Position numbers and translations under genes: made by a program
In this document: positions 1 through 8,046 of the stretch, piece after piece
Layout: the number at the start of each line of letters is the position of its first letter
How positions within the stretch are numbered: the stretch's first letter is position 1
The notes under the pieces: model-generated
Told to the model about the DNA's origin: nothing
The model's input: only the letters and a program-made list of their open reading frames with translations
The model's database searches: none
Assembly (NCBI RefSeq): GCF_000621745.1
Contig: NZ_KK211338.1
Span: forward strand, 58,339 to 122,338
Direction: 5' to 3'
Length of the DNA: 64,000 bases
Source: Clostridium beijerinckii HUN142
GTDB lineage: Bacteria > Bacillota > Clostridia > Clostridiales > Clostridiaceae

Positions 1-80
1 ATCTCTTTATGCTTTCCGCTTTCTAGATCTTCTACAACGATATTTCGTATAAAATTAGAAGAATTTATTTCGTTTGACAT
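1..80 (-). CDS. glnS: Glutaminyl-tRNA synthetase, N-terminal fragment
   Basis: On the reverse strand an ATG at 80 opens a frame that runs off the left edge. The 28 visible codons include NFIRNIVVEDLESGKHKE, which matches the conserved N-terminus of glutaminyl-tRNA synthetase just before its class I HIGH region. A GAGGT ribosome binding site lies about 7 bases upstream. The enzyme charges tRNA-Gln in the cytoplasm. Only the extreme N-terminus is present, so integrity cannot be judged; the call rests on this short but characteristic stretch. Confidence 0.75.
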   Translation of the reverse strand, partial: MSNEINSSNFIRNIVVEDLESGKHKE

Positions 81-436
81 AGTCTTACCTCACTTATAAG
101 TGTATTTAAATTAAGAAAAGAACATTTATTTTAACTAGTATTCCCTCTTAACTATATTGTTATTTTTGCTTAATAATAATTTTAATCTAATATAAAGAAA
201 AAATAAAGATAAAATTATTTAAATTGCCTAAAGTTGCTAAACATGAGCCTTAATAAAACTTATTTTAATGACCTGTTGCAAAATGAAATTGAACTAAAAA
301 AAATCCATAGTAGATTATTCTGTGTTATGATTTAATCCCTAAAGAAAAAATAAGCTGAGGATAATCACTATGAACTAACCAAATAATAACACAGGATTAC
401 GTAAAAATAAACATAGATAACTTGTAGATTCCTGTA
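81..436. other. Intergenic region between glnS and the TetR gene
   Basis: Divergent AT-rich spacer with no supported gene. It holds a 12-base palindrome (91-102, CACTTATAAGTG) just upstream of the glnS ribosome binding site, and an imperfect inverted repeat with arms at 320-333 and 381-394 (CTGTGTTATGATTT against AAATAATAACACAG). The repeat could form a 14-base stem with one mismatch. Its role is unknown. Confidence 0.4.
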
Positions 437-485
437 TTGACATTTTTAATGGCATTAGATATTATAAAATATAGACCAGTCACTA
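437..485 (+). promoter_or_regulatory. Promoter and operator of the TetR/efflux locus
   Basis: TTGACA at 437-442 and TATTAT at 460-465 are separated by 17 bases, a near-consensus sigma-A promoter. Directly downstream, TAGACCAGTCACTA (472-485) overlaps the predicted start point. It shares the TAGAC-YR-GTC core with TAGACTGGTCTA in front of the efflux gene and resembles the operator described for the LmrA/YxaF repressors of Bacillus subtilis. Autorepression is the natural reading (inference). Confidence 0.7.
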
Positions 486-511
486 TAATTTTTGAGAGGT
501 ATATCATAGAT

Positions 512-1081
512 ATGAGTAATAAGGTAAATACAAAGGAGAAATTTATAGAAACTGCATCAAGACTCTTTGAACTTAAAGGATACAATGCAACTGGATTAAA
601 TGAAATTCTGGCAGAGAGCGGTGCACCAAAGGGATCGCTGTATTATCATTTTCCTAAAGGGAAAGAGCAGCTTGCTTTAGAATCTATAAATCTGGCAGGA
701 GAGAAAATAAAATCTAATTTACAAAAGAACTTGGAAAGTATTAAAGATCCGGTAGAAGCTATTATATTTAATATGGAGCATTTGGCAGAAGTAATTGATA
801 ATGAACAAAAAACCAGGGATATGTCTATAAGTCTATTAGCATTAGAAACATATTTGACAAGCGAAGTATTAAGAGGCGCTTGTGAGGACGTATTTATAAC
901 CTTGGAGAATATGTATTCTGAAAGGTTAATTCAGGCTGGAATGAAAAAAGAAAAGGCATATGAATTAGGTTGTGTAATTGGCGCTATGATGGAAGGCGGA
1001 ATCACATTATCATTAACAAAAAAAAATGGAAATCCACTTAGATTAATTGCGAAGCAGATACCTAATTTAATAAGTATCTAG
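512..1081 (+). CDS. TetR-family repressor, LmrA/YxaF type
   Basis: This 189-residue protein has an N-terminal TetR helix-turn-helix (about residues 5-50) with GAPKGSLYYHFPKGKEQLA, characteristic of the LmrA/YxaF/QacR-like drug-pump repressors, followed by an all-helical ligand domain. I chose the ATG at 512, which has GAGAGGT 11 bases upstream. The frame is open back to 437, but that point is the -35 box of the promoter. It lies 150 bp before an MFS drug exporter, and both genes carry similar TAGAC operators, so it probably represses itself and the pump until a drug or flavonoid-like ligand binds. The ligand is not predictable from sequence. Confidence 0.88.
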   Translation: MSNKVNTKEKFIETASRLFELKGYNATGLNEILAESGAPKGSLYYHFPKGKEQLALESINLAGEKIKSNLQKNLESIKDPVEAIIFNMEHLAEVIDNEQKTRDMSISLLALETYLTSEVLRGACEDVFITLENMYSERLIQAGMKKEKAYELGCVIGAMMEGGITLSLTKKNGNPLRLIAKQIPNLISI

Positions 1082-1122
1082 TGAGCTTGTAATAATGTAT
1101 ATAATTACCAACAACGGAGATG

Positions 1123-1187
1123 ACTGTCTCAAAATTCTTTATTTAGAATTAAGTGTAATTTAATTTACTTTGAGATAGTTTTCTTTT
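1123..1187 (+). terminator. Terminator-like hairpin between repressor and pump genes
   Basis: ACTGTCTCAAA (1123-1133) pairs with TTTGAGATAGT (1169-1179, one wobble), and ATTCT/AGAAT forms an inner helix. A T-rich stretch follows to 1187. It probably ends most tetR transcripts or acts as an attenuator before the pump gene. Confidence 0.6.
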
Positions 1188-1202
1188 TGATCACTAATTA
1201 TG

Positions 1203-1214
1203 TAGACTGGTCTA
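1203..1214 (+). promoter_or_regulatory. LmrA/YxaF-like operator in front of the MFS gene
   Basis: TAGACTGGTCTA is an almost perfect palindrome 3 bases before the AGGAGG ribosome binding site (1218-1223). It repeats the core found over the tetR start point. Repressor bound here would block transcription into the pump gene. Confidence 0.65.
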
Positions 1215-1234
1215 AAAAGGAGGAAAGAATTTTA

Positions 1235-2644
1235 ATGGAAGTAACGAAAACAACAAAATCTAAAATCAATATTAATACAAAAGCAATTGTAGCAGTGTTA
1301 GTATTCAGCGCATTTATTTCAGTATTTAATGAAACTATACTAAACGTGGCATTATCTCCTTTAATGGATGAAATGAATGTTACAGCGGGAACTATGCAAT
1401 GGATAATTACAGCATATATGATAGTGGTAGCAATTCTAGTTCCAGTTACAGCATTCTTAATTCAAACATTTGAAACAAAGCAATTATATTTGGGAGCTAT
1501 GACTTTACTTTTAATTGGTACAATTTGTGCAGCTTGCTCAGGATCATTTGCAATGTTGCTTATCTCGAGAATGCTGCAGGCATCAGGGACTGGAATGATG
1601 ATTCCTATTATGATGAATACAGTTTTACTTGTGACACCACCTGAGAAGCATGGTTCAGCAATGGGGATATGCGGATGTGCAATTTCTCTTGGACCAGCAT
1701 TAGGACCGACAGTTTCTGGAATTATACTTCAATTTTATAGCTGGCATTTTTTATTTATAATACTAATTCCAATTATAGTTTTAGCTATGTTTTTAGGTTC
1801 GATTTATCTAATTACAGCAGGAGAACTTACTAAACCCAAAATAGATTTTACATCAATTGTACTTTCAAGTTTAGGGTTTGGAGGGACGATATATGGAATT
1901 AGTAGTATTAGTGGAGATGGAGATCTAAGGATCATTGGCGCAATTTTTGGGATTGGAATAATATCGTTAATTTTATTTGGATTACGTCAGCTATATTTAA
2001 ACGAACCCATGCTGGACATACGTACATTTAAATATCCGGTATTTTCAATAGGTGTATTAATTGTTATGATCTCAATGATGACAATGTTCACTATGAATGT
2101 TATGTTGCCAATGTTCCTTGAAGGAGCACTTAAGACAACGACTTTTATAGCTGCAATGGCATTACTTCCAGCAGCACTTGCTAATGGTTTTGTAACGCCT
2201 ATAGGCGGAAAAATATATGATAAATTTGGAATAAAGATTTTAGTACCAATAGCATTAACTATAACCTTAATATCATTATTCATGTTATCTCGATCAAACA
2301 GTGATACATCTGTTATAAGAATTATCGTTCTTTATGTATTAGTATGCATTGGAGTAGGTTTTACAATGTCACCTTGTCAGACAAGCTCACTAAATCAGTT
2401 GCCAAAGGAATATTATCCTCATGGGGTAGCTATATTAAATACGCTTCAACAGATATCTGCTGCAATTGGTTCATCACTATTTATAGGTATTATGTCAGCT
2501 TCGGAATTAAAGGCTTTAAGTAATTCAGTTCCAGAGCAAGCTGCTATAGCAACTGGGTTTCAATCAGGAACTTTAGTTGCAGTAATATTTGTTATAATAG
2601 GTCTTTGCCTATCATTTACTCTTAAATTGGGAGATGAAAAATAG
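1235..2644 (+). CDS. MFS multidrug efflux transporter, DHA2 (EmrB/QacA/LmrB) family
   Basis: This 469-residue inner-membrane protein has about 14 hydrophobic segments, as expected for the DHA2 proton-antiport family. Early segments carry VALSPLMDEM and TAYMIVVAILVPVTAFL, and a motif C-like GPALGPTVSG lies near residue 180. I start it at ATG 1235, 11 bases after AGGAGG; the frame is open back to 1187, but an earlier start would put the operator inside the gene. It would expel lipophilic drugs under control of the TetR protein upstream. A LmrB-like role fits the repressor type; the substrate is unknown. Confidence 0.88.
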   Translation: MEVTKTTKSKININTKAIVAVLVFSAFISVFNETILNVALSPLMDEMNVTAGTMQWIITAYMIVVAILVPVTAFLIQTFETKQLYLGAMTLLLIGTICAACSGSFAMLLISRMLQASGTGMMIPIMMNTVLLVTPPEKHGSAMGICGCAISLGPALGPTVSGIILQFYSWHFLFIILIPIIVLAMFLGSIYLITAGELTKPKIDFTSIVLSSLGFGGTIYGISSISGDGDLRIIGAIFGIGIISLILFGLRQLYLNEPMLDIRTFKYPVFSIGVLIVMISMMTMFTMNVMLPMFLEGALKTTTFIAAMALLPAALANGFVTPIGGKIYDKFGIKILVPIALTITLISLFMLSRSNSDTSVIRIIVLYVLVCIGVGFTMSPCQTSSLNQLPKEYYPHGVAILNTLQQISAAIGSSLFIGIMSASELKALSNSVPEQAAIATGFQSGTLVAVIFVIIGLCLSFTLKLGDEK

Positions 2645-3084
2645 AAAAAATTTATAGATGTAATAAGAATACCAATATATCATATTAAAAGGATAATCTG
2701 TTATATTAGCTTAAAAAGTAGTTCTATAAACTTCTAATAGAACTACTTTAGGTAGGTTATAACTAGGTTATTCTTTTTTTACAAAATTTAAGCTAGACAC
2801 AGCTATGTACTATTAGAGCAACAATATTAATAGTGAGAATCTATAAATGATATAAATAAATTGTGAAAAAATAAGATGAACTATAAAAAAATTCGATAAT
2901 AATTATGATTTAAATTAAAAAATGAATTGAATATTTTATTAAATTGATGTAAACTTGACTATTAGTTGAAAGATTAGCTTATAATCAGCTATGCACACGT
3001 GAAACTATTATTTAAGCTAACGGAATTATTGCAAGTAATTTGGCCTATAATTCCAAAAAAAATTTTAAAAATTAAAGGAGAAGT
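2645..3084. other. Intergenic region with two hairpins
   Basis: No gene is seen. A perfect 13-base stem (2715-2727 with 2737-2749, AAAGTAGTTCTAT) probably ends the efflux transcript, although its T-tract is poor. A second inverted repeat, GGAATTAT (3022-3029) with ATAATTCC (3047-3054), lies 30 bases before the next gene and could belong to its leader. Confidence 0.5.
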
Positions 3085-3741
3085 ATGAAGAAATTATTAG
3101 CACTTATAATTAGAATGACATTCGGATTTTTATTATGCGCACTAGGAACTGTGTTGGCTCTTAATTCGAATTTAGGATTAAGTCCGTGGGACGTATTTCA
3201 CCAAGGATTAACCAATGTAACTAGTTTAACTATTGGGCAGGCAAGCATTATGGTTGGAATAATAATAGTAGCAATCACAAGTATTTTAGGGCTTAAAGTT
3301 GGGATGGGAACTATAGCGAATATGATAGTAATTGGATGTTTTATTGATTTAATAATACATTCTAAAATCATTCCAGTTTGTAATAACATATATACAGGCA
3401 TAATAATGTTAATTGGAAGCTTATTTGTTACAGCTTTAGGAAGCTATTTGTATATTGGATGTGAAATGGGATGTGGTCCTAGAGATGGTCTTATGATTGC
3501 ATTAGTTAAGCGTACAGGTAAACCAATTGGAGTAATAAGGCTATTTATAGAAGCAGGAGCCCTAATTATTGGATGGATTCTAGGCGGGTTTGTCGGAATT
3601 GGAACGTTAGTCACTGCCATTGGAATCGGATATTGCGTACAGTTAATTTATAAAGTATTTGGATTTGATATAAAGGTGCTAAAGCATAGGAATATAAAAG
3701 AAGGGTTAAAGTTTGTTAAAGAATGTATAACTATCTTTTAG
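3085..3741 (+). CDS. YczE/YyaS/YitT-family integral membrane protein
   Basis: This 218-residue protein has about five or six membrane segments. It shows the family pattern with an N-terminal LGLSPWDVFHQGL motif after the first helix, GCGPRDGLMIAL in the middle, and TLVTAIGIGYCVQ near the end. The start at 3085 follows AAAGGAG at a normal distance. B. subtilis YczE is an inner-membrane protein linked to surfactin production and competence; no transport substrate is established for the family. It is a single-gene unit bounded by terminators, so context says little. Confidence 0.8.
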   Translation: MKKLLALIIRMTFGFLLCALGTVLALNSNLGLSPWDVFHQGLTNVTSLTIGQASIMVGIIIVAITSILGLKVGMGTIANMIVIGCFIDLIIHSKIIPVCNNIYTGIIMLIGSLFVTALGSYLYIGCEMGCGPRDGLMIALVKRTGKPIGVIRLFIEAGALIIGWILGGFVGIGTLVTAIGIGYCVQLIYKVFGFDIKVLKHRNIKEGLKFVKECITIF

Positions 3742-3842
3742 AATTCTAGTAGAATTGATTTTAACTGATAAACGAAGATATTGGAGCAAAAAGGCATATC
3801 TAGTTATATATATACATATGCTATAGTAATTCAAAGTAAGTG

Positions 3843-3886
3843 AAAAATTTTACGATAGTGTAATTATATATTATCGTAAAATTTTT
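3843..3886. terminator. Bidirectional terminator hairpin
   Basis: AAAAATTTTACGATA (3843-3857) pairs perfectly with 3872-3886, giving A- and T-runs on the two sides. It follows the YczE-like gene. Confidence 0.75.
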
Positions 3887-3909
3887 AAGGGTATATTTAT
3901 AATATTTAT

Positions 3910-3957
3910 TTAAGGTGAGAAGAATTTTTATATAAATCTTCTCACCTTAATTTTTTT
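3910..3957 (+). terminator. Strong rho-independent terminator
   Basis: A 14-base stem (3910-3923 with 3937-3950, TTAAGGTGAGAAGA) is followed by seven T residues. It insulates the T-box leader from upstream transcription. Confidence 0.85.
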
Positions 3958-4089
3958 AGTAGACTTTAATAAGAAATTTATAGTGGTCAATATAATTCCA
4001 AAACTAGTTATTAAGTTAAATATAAACATATACTTGAAAATTAACATAAATATATATATAATATATATAGCAATAAATTAATAGTTATA

Positions 4090-4319
4090 AAAAAACAGCG
4101 ATGATAAAAACTACGATTTATAAATTTCTTCAGAGAGCCGATGGGTGGTGCGAATCGGTGAAAGGTTAAATTTTTCCACTTTTGGAGCTGTGCGTGATAA
4201 ATGCAAAGGTTAGTAACCTATATAATACTAGTGTCGAGGGGCTGGTTGTACTATTTACCAGCAATTTGGGTGGCAACGCGGATTATTCCGTCCCAATTAT
4301 ATATTGGGATGGTTTTTTT
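4090..4319 (+). promoter_or_regulatory. Seryl T-box leader with terminator
   Basis: The leader has a stem I region with AGAGAG and an apical part GATGGGTGGTGCGAATC. The probable specifier triplet is TCC (4175-4177, serine), directly before ACTTTTGGAGC. The T-box core GGGTGGCAACGCGG is at 4268-4281. The terminator pairs 4288-4297 with 4303-4312 and ends in TTTTTTT. Uncharged tRNA-Ser would pair with the specifier and the T-box bulge and switch the RNA to antitermination, raising serS expression. The specifier was assigned by position and by the downstream gene. Confidence 0.92.
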
Positions 4320-4364
4320 ATTTTTTGAAATAATAATATATATATTTAATCAGGAGGGAAAAAA

Positions 4365-5642
4365 ATGTTAGACATTAAATTCGTAAGGGAAAATCCAGAA
4401 ATTGTTAAACAAAACATAAAAAATAAGTTTCAAGATAATAAGTTAGGGTTAGTAGATGAAGTTTTAGCTTTAGATATTGAACTTAGAAAAGTTAAGCAAG
4501 AAGTAGAAGCTTTAAGAGCTGATAGAAATAAGTTATCAAAACAAATTGGGGGCTTAATGGCTCAAGGTAAAAAAGAAGAAGCTGAAGAAATTAAGAAAAA
4601 AGTCAATGCTGATTCAGAAAGAATGGCTGAGTTAGACGTTAAAGAAAAGGAATTAGAAGAAAAAGTTAAGACTATCATGATGACTATTCCGAACATAATA
4701 GACCCAAGTGTTCCAATTGGTAAAGATGATAGCCAAAATGTAGAAGTAGAAAAGTTTGGTGAACCAGTTGTTCCAGATTTCGAAATTCCATATCATACAG
4801 ATATTATGGAAAAATTAAGCGGAATTGATTTAGATAGTGCTAGAAAAGTAGCTGGTAATGGATTCTATTACTTAATGGGAAATATAGCTAGACTACATTC
4901 AGCAGTAATTTCTTATGCTAGAGATTTTATGATAGATAGAGGCTTTACATATTGCATTCCACCTTTCATGATTCGTAGTCAAGTTGTAACTGGTGTTATG
5001 AGTTTCGCTGAAATGGATGCTATGATGTATAAAATTGAAGGTGAAGATTTATACTTAATCGGAACAAGTGAACATTCTATGATTGGTAAATTTATAGATA
5101 CAATATTACCTGAAACTTCACTTCCTCAAACTTTAACTAGCTATTCTCCTTGCTTTAGAAAAGAAAAAGGAGCTCATGGTATAGAGGAAAGAGGAGTATA
5201 TAGAATCCACCAATTCGAAAAGCAAGAAATGATTGTTGTATGTAAACCAGAAGATAGCATGAAGTGGTATGATAAAATGTGGAAAGATACGGTTGATTTA
5301 TTCCGTTCTTTAGATATACCAGTAAGAACTTTAGAATGCTGCTCAGGTGATTTAGCAGATTTAAAAGTAAAATCAGTAGATGTAGAAGCTTGGTCTCCAA
5401 GACAAAAGAAATACTTCGAAGTAGGAAGTTGCTCTAACTTAGGAGACGCACAAGCTCGTCGTTTAAAGATCCGTGTAGATAGCAAAGATGGTAAATACTT
5501 TGCTCATACATTAAACAACACAGTAGTGGCACCACCAAGAATGCTTATTGCTTTCCTAGAAAATAATTTAAATGAAGATGGTTCAATAAATATTCCAACT
5601 GCTTTGCAACCATATATGGGTGGAATGAAAGTAATTAAATAG
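4365..5642 (+). CDS. serS: Seryl-tRNA synthetase
   Basis: This 425-residue class II synthetase charges tRNA-Ser in the cytoplasm. The first 110 residues are the charged coiled-coil arm that holds the tRNA variable arm. The catalytic domain follows, with TSEHSMIG, motif 2 FRKEKGAHGIEERGVYRIHQF and motif 3 around APPRMLIAFLEN. Length and order are normal. ATG 4365 follows AGGAGGG at 9 bases. The T-box upstream ties expression to serine charging, and a terminator at 5670 closes the unit. The sequence differs from the shorter-arm SerRS seen in many bacteria, but every core motif is present. Confidence 0.97.
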   Translation: MLDIKFVRENPEIVKQNIKNKFQDNKLGLVDEVLALDIELRKVKQEVEALRADRNKLSKQIGGLMAQGKKEEAEEIKKKVNADSERMAELDVKEKELEEKVKTIMMTIPNIIDPSVPIGKDDSQNVEVEKFGEPVVPDFEIPYHTDIMEKLSGIDLDSARKVAGNGFYYLMGNIARLHSAVISYARDFMIDRGFTYCIPPFMIRSQVVTGVMSFAEMDAMMYKIEGEDLYLIGTSEHSMIGKFIDTILPETSLPQTLTSYSPCFRKEKGAHGIEERGVYRIHQFEKQEMIVVCKPEDSMKWYDKMWKDTVDLFRSLDIPVRTLECCSGDLADLKVKSVDVEAWSPRQKKYFEVGSCSNLGDAQARRLKIRVDSKDGKYFAHTLNNTVVAPPRMLIAFLENNLNEDGSINIPTALQPYMGGMKVIK

Positions 5643-5669
5643 AGCAAGATATTATAAAATTGAATTTAG

Positions 5670-5719
5670 AAAGACAACAAACTAAAGGGGTATTAAGCTC
5701 ATTAATTTGTTGTCTTTTT
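5670..5719 (+). terminator. serS terminator
   Basis: AAAGACAACAAA (5670-5681) pairs with 5706-5717 and the T-run continues to 5719. Confidence 0.8.
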
Positions 5720-5822
5720 CATACAGTAAAATATTATTAAATTTTTTCAATAATATTTTTAATAGAGGATTAAGATATTATACATATTGTTTATTAAAAA
5801 TTATAAGCGTAGTTAATATTAG

Positions 5823-5854
5823 ATTACTTTAGAATAAGAAGATTCTAAAGTAAT
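5823..5854. repeat. Perfect 13-base inverted repeat
   Basis: ATTACTTTAGAAT (5823-5835) is mirrored at 5842-5854 around a 6-base loop. It lies upstream of the stress promoter without a clear T-tract; it may be a weak terminator or a protein site. Confidence 0.5.
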
Positions 5855-5891
5855 TGAAATAAATGAATATAAAAGAAAAAGCTACTAACAC

Positions 5892-5934
5892 TGTGATATA
5901 AATCACGCTAAAAATTCAGCATAATGGTTATAAT
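5892..5934 (+). promoter_or_regulatory. Crp/Fnr-type box and -10 element of the DUF2249 gene
   Basis: TGTGATATAAATCACG (5892-5907) is a Crp/Fnr-family palindrome. Its centre lies 32 bases before the centre of TATAAT (5929-5934), which puts it near -41.5 relative to the predicted start point, the classical class II activator position. No good -35 box is seen, as expected for an activator-dependent promoter. Confidence 0.7.
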
Positions 5935-5970
5935 ATTATCATCTAAAAAGAAGTTTAGATGATAATATTA
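5931..5970. repeat. 17-base perfect inverted repeat over the start point
   Basis: TAATATTATCATCTAAA (5931-5947) is mirrored exactly at 5954-5970 around AAGAAG. It begins inside the -10 box and ends one base before the AAGGAGG ribosome binding site. It could be a repressor operator or a 5-prime mRNA hairpin; it has no terminator tail. Confidence 0.75.
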
Positions 5971-5985
5971 AAGGAGGAATTAATT

Positions 5986-6219
5986 ATGCCAAGTTTTGCT
6001 GTTAGTATAGATGTTAGAATTTATGAAAGAGGTCATAAAAAGGGGATTATATTTAAAGCTTTTGAAGAGCTTGCGCAAGGTGAAACAATGGAACTTATAA
6101 ATGATCATGATCCACGTCCACTTTATCAGCAGTTTGTAGTTAACTTTCCAGAGGGCTTTGAGTGGAAATATTTAGAGCAGGGGCCTGAAATATGGAGAAT
6201 AGGTATTACAAAGAAATGA
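5986..6219 (+). CDS. DUF2249 domain protein
   Basis: This 77-residue protein is essentially one DUF2249 domain, with the signature NDHDPRPLYQQF at residues 39-50 and a C-terminal EQGPEIWRIGITK. ATG 5986 is preferred because AAGGAGG lies 9 bases upstream; the frame is open back to 5959. DUF2249 proteins occur with hemerythrins, Hcp and denitrification or NO-response genes and are thought to act in NO or redox chemistry, but their reaction is not settled. It has its own Fnr-type promoter and is probably co-transcribed with the diiron-type protein 57 bases downstream. Confidence 0.85.
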   Translation: MPSFAVSIDVRIYERGHKKGIIFKAFEELAQGETMELINDHDPRPLYQQFVVNFPEGFEWKYLEQGPEIWRIGITKK

Positions 6220-6276
6220 GATTAAAAGATGAAGTTATAATCTTTATACCTTAAGAGAAAAGGAGTTGTTTATATT

Positions 6277-6915
6277 ATGCCAATTATAAGTGAAGATTTA
6301 TACCAATTTAATAGCTACGTTGAACCGATTAACCTTACATTTCATCAATATTTGTTATTAGGTGATGAACCATTATTAATTCATACAGGGAATGTGATGC
6401 AGGCAGAAGCGTTATTACCAGATTTAAAAGTAGCACTTAATGGTAAAGAGTTAAAGTATATTTTTATTTCACATTTTGAAGCAGATGAATGTGGAGGATT
6501 ATCATTAATATTAGAACACTTTCCTAAAGCTAAAACAATTTGCTCTGAAGTTACAGCACGTCAGTTAAATGGTTTTGGAATAAAAGCAGAGATTATTACT
6601 AAAAAAGCAGAAGAAACTTTAAATACTGATAATTATGAATTAGAGTTCATCAATTATCCTTCAGAAATGCACCTTTGGGATGGATTGTTAATTGTAGAAA
6701 ATAGACGTAGAATATTTTTTAGCAGTGATTTGATGTTTGCTATGGGAAAAGAAATAGGTACAGTAAAAGAATCTGATTGGAATACAGAAGTAAATAATAT
6801 TAAGCCAGAGCAAATACCAGATAATAAGAAGCTTGAAAATTTACAAGAAACTTTGAAGAAGTTAAAACCTAAGTTTATCGCTACGGGTCATGGACCATGT
6901 ATTAAGCTAAAATAA
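6277..6915 (+). CDS. Metallo-beta-lactamase-fold diiron protein (ODP family)
   Basis: This 212-residue protein resembles the diiron domain of flavodiiron NO/O2 reductases without the flavodoxin part. Likely metal ligands are H66, E68 and D70 in SHFEADECGG, H132 (EMHLWDG), D151 (SSDLMF) and H205 (TGHGPC). E71 stands where many relatives have a second histidine. Stand-alone ODP domains have been proposed to bind or sense oxygen, for example in spirochaete chemotaxis; in flavodiiron proteins the same fold reduces O2 or NO. AAAGGAG precedes the start. Its place between the DUF2249 and hemerythrin genes points to O2/NO defence; lacking an FMN domain it would need an external electron donor. Confidence 0.82.
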   Translation: MPIISEDLYQFNSYVEPINLTFHQYLLLGDEPLLIHTGNVMQAEALLPDLKVALNGKELKYIFISHFEADECGGLSLILEHFPKAKTICSEVTARQLNGFGIKAEIITKKAEETLNTDNYELEFINYPSEMHLWDGLLIVENRRRIFFSSDLMFAMGKEIGTVKESDWNTEVNNIKPEQIPDNKKLENLQETLKKLKPKFIATGHGPCIKLK

Positions 6916-6918
6916 GAT

Positions 6919-6969
6919 AAGGGTTATATTTAAGAAACAAATTAGTTTATTCTTAAATATAACCCTTTT
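6919..6969. terminator. Terminator after the ODP gene
   Basis: An 18-base perfect stem (6919-6936 with 6950-6967) is followed by TTTT on the plus strand. Confidence 0.85.
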
Positions 6970-7030
6970 GTTTTAAATTTAATGTCCGATATTCTAATGG
7001 TAATTCTTTTATAACTTAAATATTCGAAAT

Positions 7031-7073
7031 TTTGATTTAAATCACATTATTATAATAAAAATTTAAGTAGAAT
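7031..7073 (+). promoter_or_regulatory. Fnr-type box and -10 element of the DUF438 gene
   Basis: TTTGATTTAAATCACA (7031-7046) shares the TGAT-N-TAAATCAC core with the box at 5892. Its centre is again 32 bases before the centre of a -10 candidate, TAGAAT (7068-7073). A TATAAT at 7051-7056 is also present but would place the box near -24. Confidence 0.6.
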
Positions 7074-7128
7074 TAGGTCATAGAGATATTGAATATATAA
7101 ATTCACATGTCCATAGGAGGATTTAGAG

Positions 7129-7884
7129 ATGAATAATACAAAAATACAAAGTTTGACTGAAGTTTTACAAAAATTAAATAAAGATGGAATAACAGAAACG
7201 TTAAGAAGAGAAGCATTAGAAATTGTGTCAGATATAAATCCAATTGAGCTTTCAATAGCGGAGCAAAACCTAATAGAAGAAGGAATGAATCCACAGGACT
7301 TAAGACATCTTTGTGATATTCATATGGAAGTTTTAAGAGGTGAACTTGATAAGATAAAGACTAAAATTGAACCAGGGCATGTTGTATATACATTTATTGA
7401 AGAACATGATAAAATTCTTGGATTTTTAACAGAACTTGAAGAAATTAATTCAAAGATTCAAAAATTAGAAAGCTATGATAGTAATTTAATTGAATTTCAA
7501 GAATTAATAAAGGTTGTTGATAATATATTAGACGCAGAAAATCATCATAAAAGAGAGGAAGAAGTGCTTTTTGCTGAGATGGAAGATAGAAAAATTACAG
7601 GGCCAACAAGAATTATGAGAATGGAACATGATGATTTAAGAGCAAAGAAAAGATTTTTGAAGCAGATAGCAATAGAAGTGTCTCAATTAGAATTTACTGA
7701 ATTTAAAGAAAAAGTCGATGAAACTGCAAAATATATCATATTCAATCTAAGGGATCATATTTTTAAAGAAAATTATATATTATATCCTACAGCAGTGGAA
7801 GCTATAAATGACAAGGATGTATGGAATGATATGAAGGCACGATGTGATGAAATCGGATATTGTAGCTTTACACCAGAATCATAA
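7129..7884 (+). CDS. DUF438 and hemerythrin-domain protein
   Basis: This 251-residue cytoplasmic protein has an N-terminal DUF438 domain (about residues 5-70) and a hemerythrin HHE four-helix domain (about 85-225). Candidate diiron ligands are H93 (EEHDK), H139/H140 with E144 (ENHHKREEE), H167 (MEHDDL), and H210 with E214 (LRDHIFKEN). Such proteins bind O2 or NO at a non-haem diiron site and have been linked to NO resistance and to repair of iron-sulfur proteins. AGGAGG precedes the ATG. Longer relatives carry a C-terminal PAS domain, which is absent here. It forms its own transcription unit behind an Fnr-type box. Confidence 0.85.
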   Translation: MNNTKIQSLTEVLQKLNKDGITETLRREALEIVSDINPIELSIAEQNLIEEGMNPQDLRHLCDIHMEVLRGELDKIKTKIEPGHVVYTFIEEHDKILGFLTELEEINSKIQKLESYDSNLIEFQELIKVVDNILDAENHHKREEEVLFAEMEDRKITGPTRIMRMEHDDLRAKKRFLKQIAIEVSQLEFTEFKEKVDETAKYIIFNLRDHIFKENYILYPTAVEAINDKDVWNDMKARCDEIGYCSFTPES

Positions 7885-8007
7885 TTTCTAATAGATAACT
7901 AAGAGTAATTCTTATGTGGGAATTTACCTAAATTATAAATATGTTTATCTAGGTAAGTCAAATCTTAAAATTGGTTATCTATATAATATCTGCATATAAG
8001 AATATAG

Positions 8008-8037
8008 AAGACAGCGGACTAGCTGTCTTTTTATTTT
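8008..8037 (+). terminator. Terminator after the hemerythrin gene
   Basis: AAGACAGC (8008-8015) pairs with GCTGTCTT (8022-8029), followed by a T-rich tail. Confidence 0.75.
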
Positions 8038-8046
8038 TTAAATTAC

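Noticed and set aside
437..511. Upstream extension of the TetR gene to 437
   Set aside because: The nominal start codon is the -35 box of a near-consensus promoter and the operator would be coding; ATG 512 has a good ribosome binding site.
3001..3060. Riboswitch in front of the YczE-like gene
   Set aside because: Only one short hairpin is visible, with no terminator or recognisable aptamer core.
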